Assembly (NCBI GenBank): GCA_934168005.1
Contig: CAKPMN010000001.1
Location: 1-64,000, forward strand
Length of the DNA: 64,000 nt
Direction: 5' to 3'
Origin: an uncultured Bacilli bacterium
Lineage (GTDB): Bacteria > Bacillota_I > Bacilli_A > RF39 > UBA660
The notes beneath the pieces are model-generated. The model was not told where the DNA came from. It saw only the letters and a program-made list of their open reading frames with translations, and searched no databases. Within the stretch, counting starts at the first letter, position 1, and each line of letters opens with the position of its first letter. This document shows positions 62,692 to 64,000 of the stretch, one piece after another. A program made the translations under genes and the position numbers.

Positions 62692-64000
62692 AAGAAATAG
62701 ATTCATATTTGGAACTTTTAGAACTGAAAGGAAAAATAGAGAATGATATAAATACATGCGAACTATTTTTAAAGAAAATAGATCCAAATATTATTCAAAC
62801 ATTAAAACATATTAATGTATCTAAAATGATAAATTTATTTTCAATATTAAATGATCAAACTGATGTATTTGAGAATAATGCTTATTTTGGGCTTTGTGCA
62901 CAAGTTATATTAGAGTCATATGAAAAAGATGTATTTTCATCTTTAAGTACAACTAATTTTACAGTTGATCAATTACTTTTTGATGGTGAAGATATGTTGC
63001 CTCAAGTAAAATTTTTCTTAAAAGTTATAAAAGATAATCTTCCACTTCTATTAGAAAAATTAAGAAAAAATTATAATTTATGTACTACTTCATTAAAATA
63101 TGCAGAGGATATTAACAAAATAAAAGACAAAAATATTGCTCCAATAGAGTTATTTAATAGAGGAATTGAACTTTCTTTTGATGACGTCATAGGAGATAAA
63201 TCATTTTTTTCTAACTTGTATAGTTTACTTAAAAGTAATGAATGTGTAATTAATGATATTAAACAAGAAGTAAGTGAAATCCCAGTTTTAAGTTTAGAAG
63301 ATAAGAAAATAAATGAATATAAAAAGAAATATGACTTAGATATTAGTGATGTATCTAGTTTTGAAGATATTATCTCTTTAGCTAAAGGACTTGGTATTGA
63401 TTTTTTTAAAAAATATTTATCAACTATTTTAGAAAATAAAAAATTATTTTTGGAAAATTATTCTATTTTAAAAAGAAAAAACATAGCTGATAGTTTAATA
63501 TTAAGTGATTTAGAAGCTTTATTCTTACCTGATTTAGAAAAAAGATTGAATTTAATTGAACAATATTTTATACCTTATGAAGATTTATTCAAATTATTTG
63601 ATAAGCCTATTACTGATTTAAGTTACTTTAGAATTTTAGATTTATTAATAGAAAACGATTGTTTGGATATTAAAAATATTGCTAGTTTCTCAAGTTTAAA
63701 AATGAATACTTTAATATTTTATAGACTACAAGGAATAAAAAAAATGAACTTAAATGTAATACCATTTACAGAAGAAGAAATAAATGCTTATTTAGCAAGT
63801 AAATCAACAATGTTATCTAATTTAGAAGAATATAATAATAGTTCTTTATATGATGACTTTATGATTAATGGTTATACTCTAGAGTTTGATGGTATAAAAA
63901 TATCTAGACCTAAAGTACTTAGAAATTTATCTCTTGGTATTGATGCTTTATTTGTTAATGAATTTTATAGAATGGATGAAATAGAAAGTATTAAGTCTTT
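62673..64000 (+). CDS. Hypothetical large helical protein, 3' end outside window
   Basis: ATG 62673 with gggtga upstream opens a frame that stays open to the end of the window (442 codons seen). The product is rich in L, K, E, I and N, with repeated helical blocks and no signal peptide or membrane segment. A late segment (FDGIKISRPKVLRNLSLG) is the only beta-like stretch. Family not recognised; possibly a scaffold or helical-repeat protein acting with the upstream gene product. Confidence 0.7.
   Translation, partial: MAEVKIKEIDSYLELLELKGKIENDINTCELFLKKIDPNIIQTLKHINVSKMINLFSILNDQTDVFENNAYFGLCAQVILESYEKDVFSSLSTTNFTVDQLLFDGEDMLPQVKFFLKVIKDNLPLLLEKLRKNYNLCTTSLKYAEDINKIKDKNIAPIELFNRGIELSFDDVIGDKSFFSNLYSLLKSNECVINDIKQEVSEIPVLSLEDKKINEYKKKYDLDISDVSSFEDIISLAKGLGIDFFKKYLSTILENKKLFLENYSILKRKNIADSLILSDLEALFLPDLEKRLNLIEQYFIPYEDLFKLFDKPITDLSYFRILDLLIENDCLDIKNIASFSSLKMNTLIFYRLQGIKKMNLNVIPFTEEEINAYLASKSTMLSNLEEYNNSSLYDDFMINGYTLEFDGIKISRPKVLRNLSLGIDALFVNEFYRMDEIESIKS

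Noticed and set aside
1..64000. tRNA or rRNA genes
   Set aside because: I looked in the intergenic stretches for cloverleaf-like GC-rich segments and found none; the longer gaps hold only promoters, leaders and terminators.

Overview
This is a chromosomal window from a very AT-rich, low-GC Gram-positive bacterium. Coding is dense, shared 1-20 base gene overlaps are frequent, ribosome binding sites are strong (aggtgat or aaggagg type), and TGA is a stop codon (ireB and several other genes end in it), so this is not a recoded mycoplasma. Gene orders match Bacillota: ireB-ruvX-yrzB-mltG-trmR and secE-nusG-rplKAJL-rsmC-like-rpoBC, with a Firmicutes L10 leader. An spoIIP homologue, a LytR-CpsA-Psr protein, M23 and MltG wall enzymes and CapA indicate a walled cell. 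My inference is an uncultured Bacilli/RF39-type gut lineage; the rank is uncertain. I saw no tRNA, rRNA, CRISPR array, transposase or phage gene.

Layout. 1-8.0 kb: the end of an alpha/beta hydrolase gene, pheST, spoIIP with a small partner, lepA and hemW. 8.1-9.3 kb: an unknown gene and a short glycerophosphodiester phosphodiesterase. 9.3-13.7 kb (minus strand): envelope genes (UPF0316-like fragment, MurJ/SpoVB-type flippase, M23 peptidase, pgsA, membrane protein). 13.8-18.7 kb: CapA, a two-repeat surface protein with a phosphodiester glycosidase, and a methyltransferase gene that looks broken. 18.7-23.9 kb: NUDIX, tcdA and the ireB operon. 23.9-29.4 kb: an accessory island with one 1497-residue glycine-rich, pilin-leader-like protein carrying four ~326-residue repeats. 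29.4-36.5 kb: obg, truB, a new-looking membrane zincin, and a cysteine desulfurase/thioredoxin/CcdA-fusion redox operon. 36.5-40.7 kb: an accessory operon of a small secreted protein, three membrane proteins, an ABC ATPase and an anchored exported protein, behind a structured leader. 40.7-51.8 kb: the transcription/ribosomal protein block with L1- and L10-type leaders. 51.8-64 kb: two ABC transporter fusions with nearly identical ATPase halves, an apparently inactive RNase J paralogue, an LCP protein, a dicarboxylate/amino-acid symporter and two unknown genes, the second cut by the window end.

Best candidates for undescribed biology: the glycine-rich repeat protein with its upstream mini-ORF; the secreted-protein/ABC operon with an attenuator-like leader and a 17-bp intercistronic hairpin; the RNase J paralogue that has lost several metal ligands; the near-identical ABC ATPase duplication; and the HELTH membrane protease. 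Family assignments come from reading the sequence by eye, without database searches.
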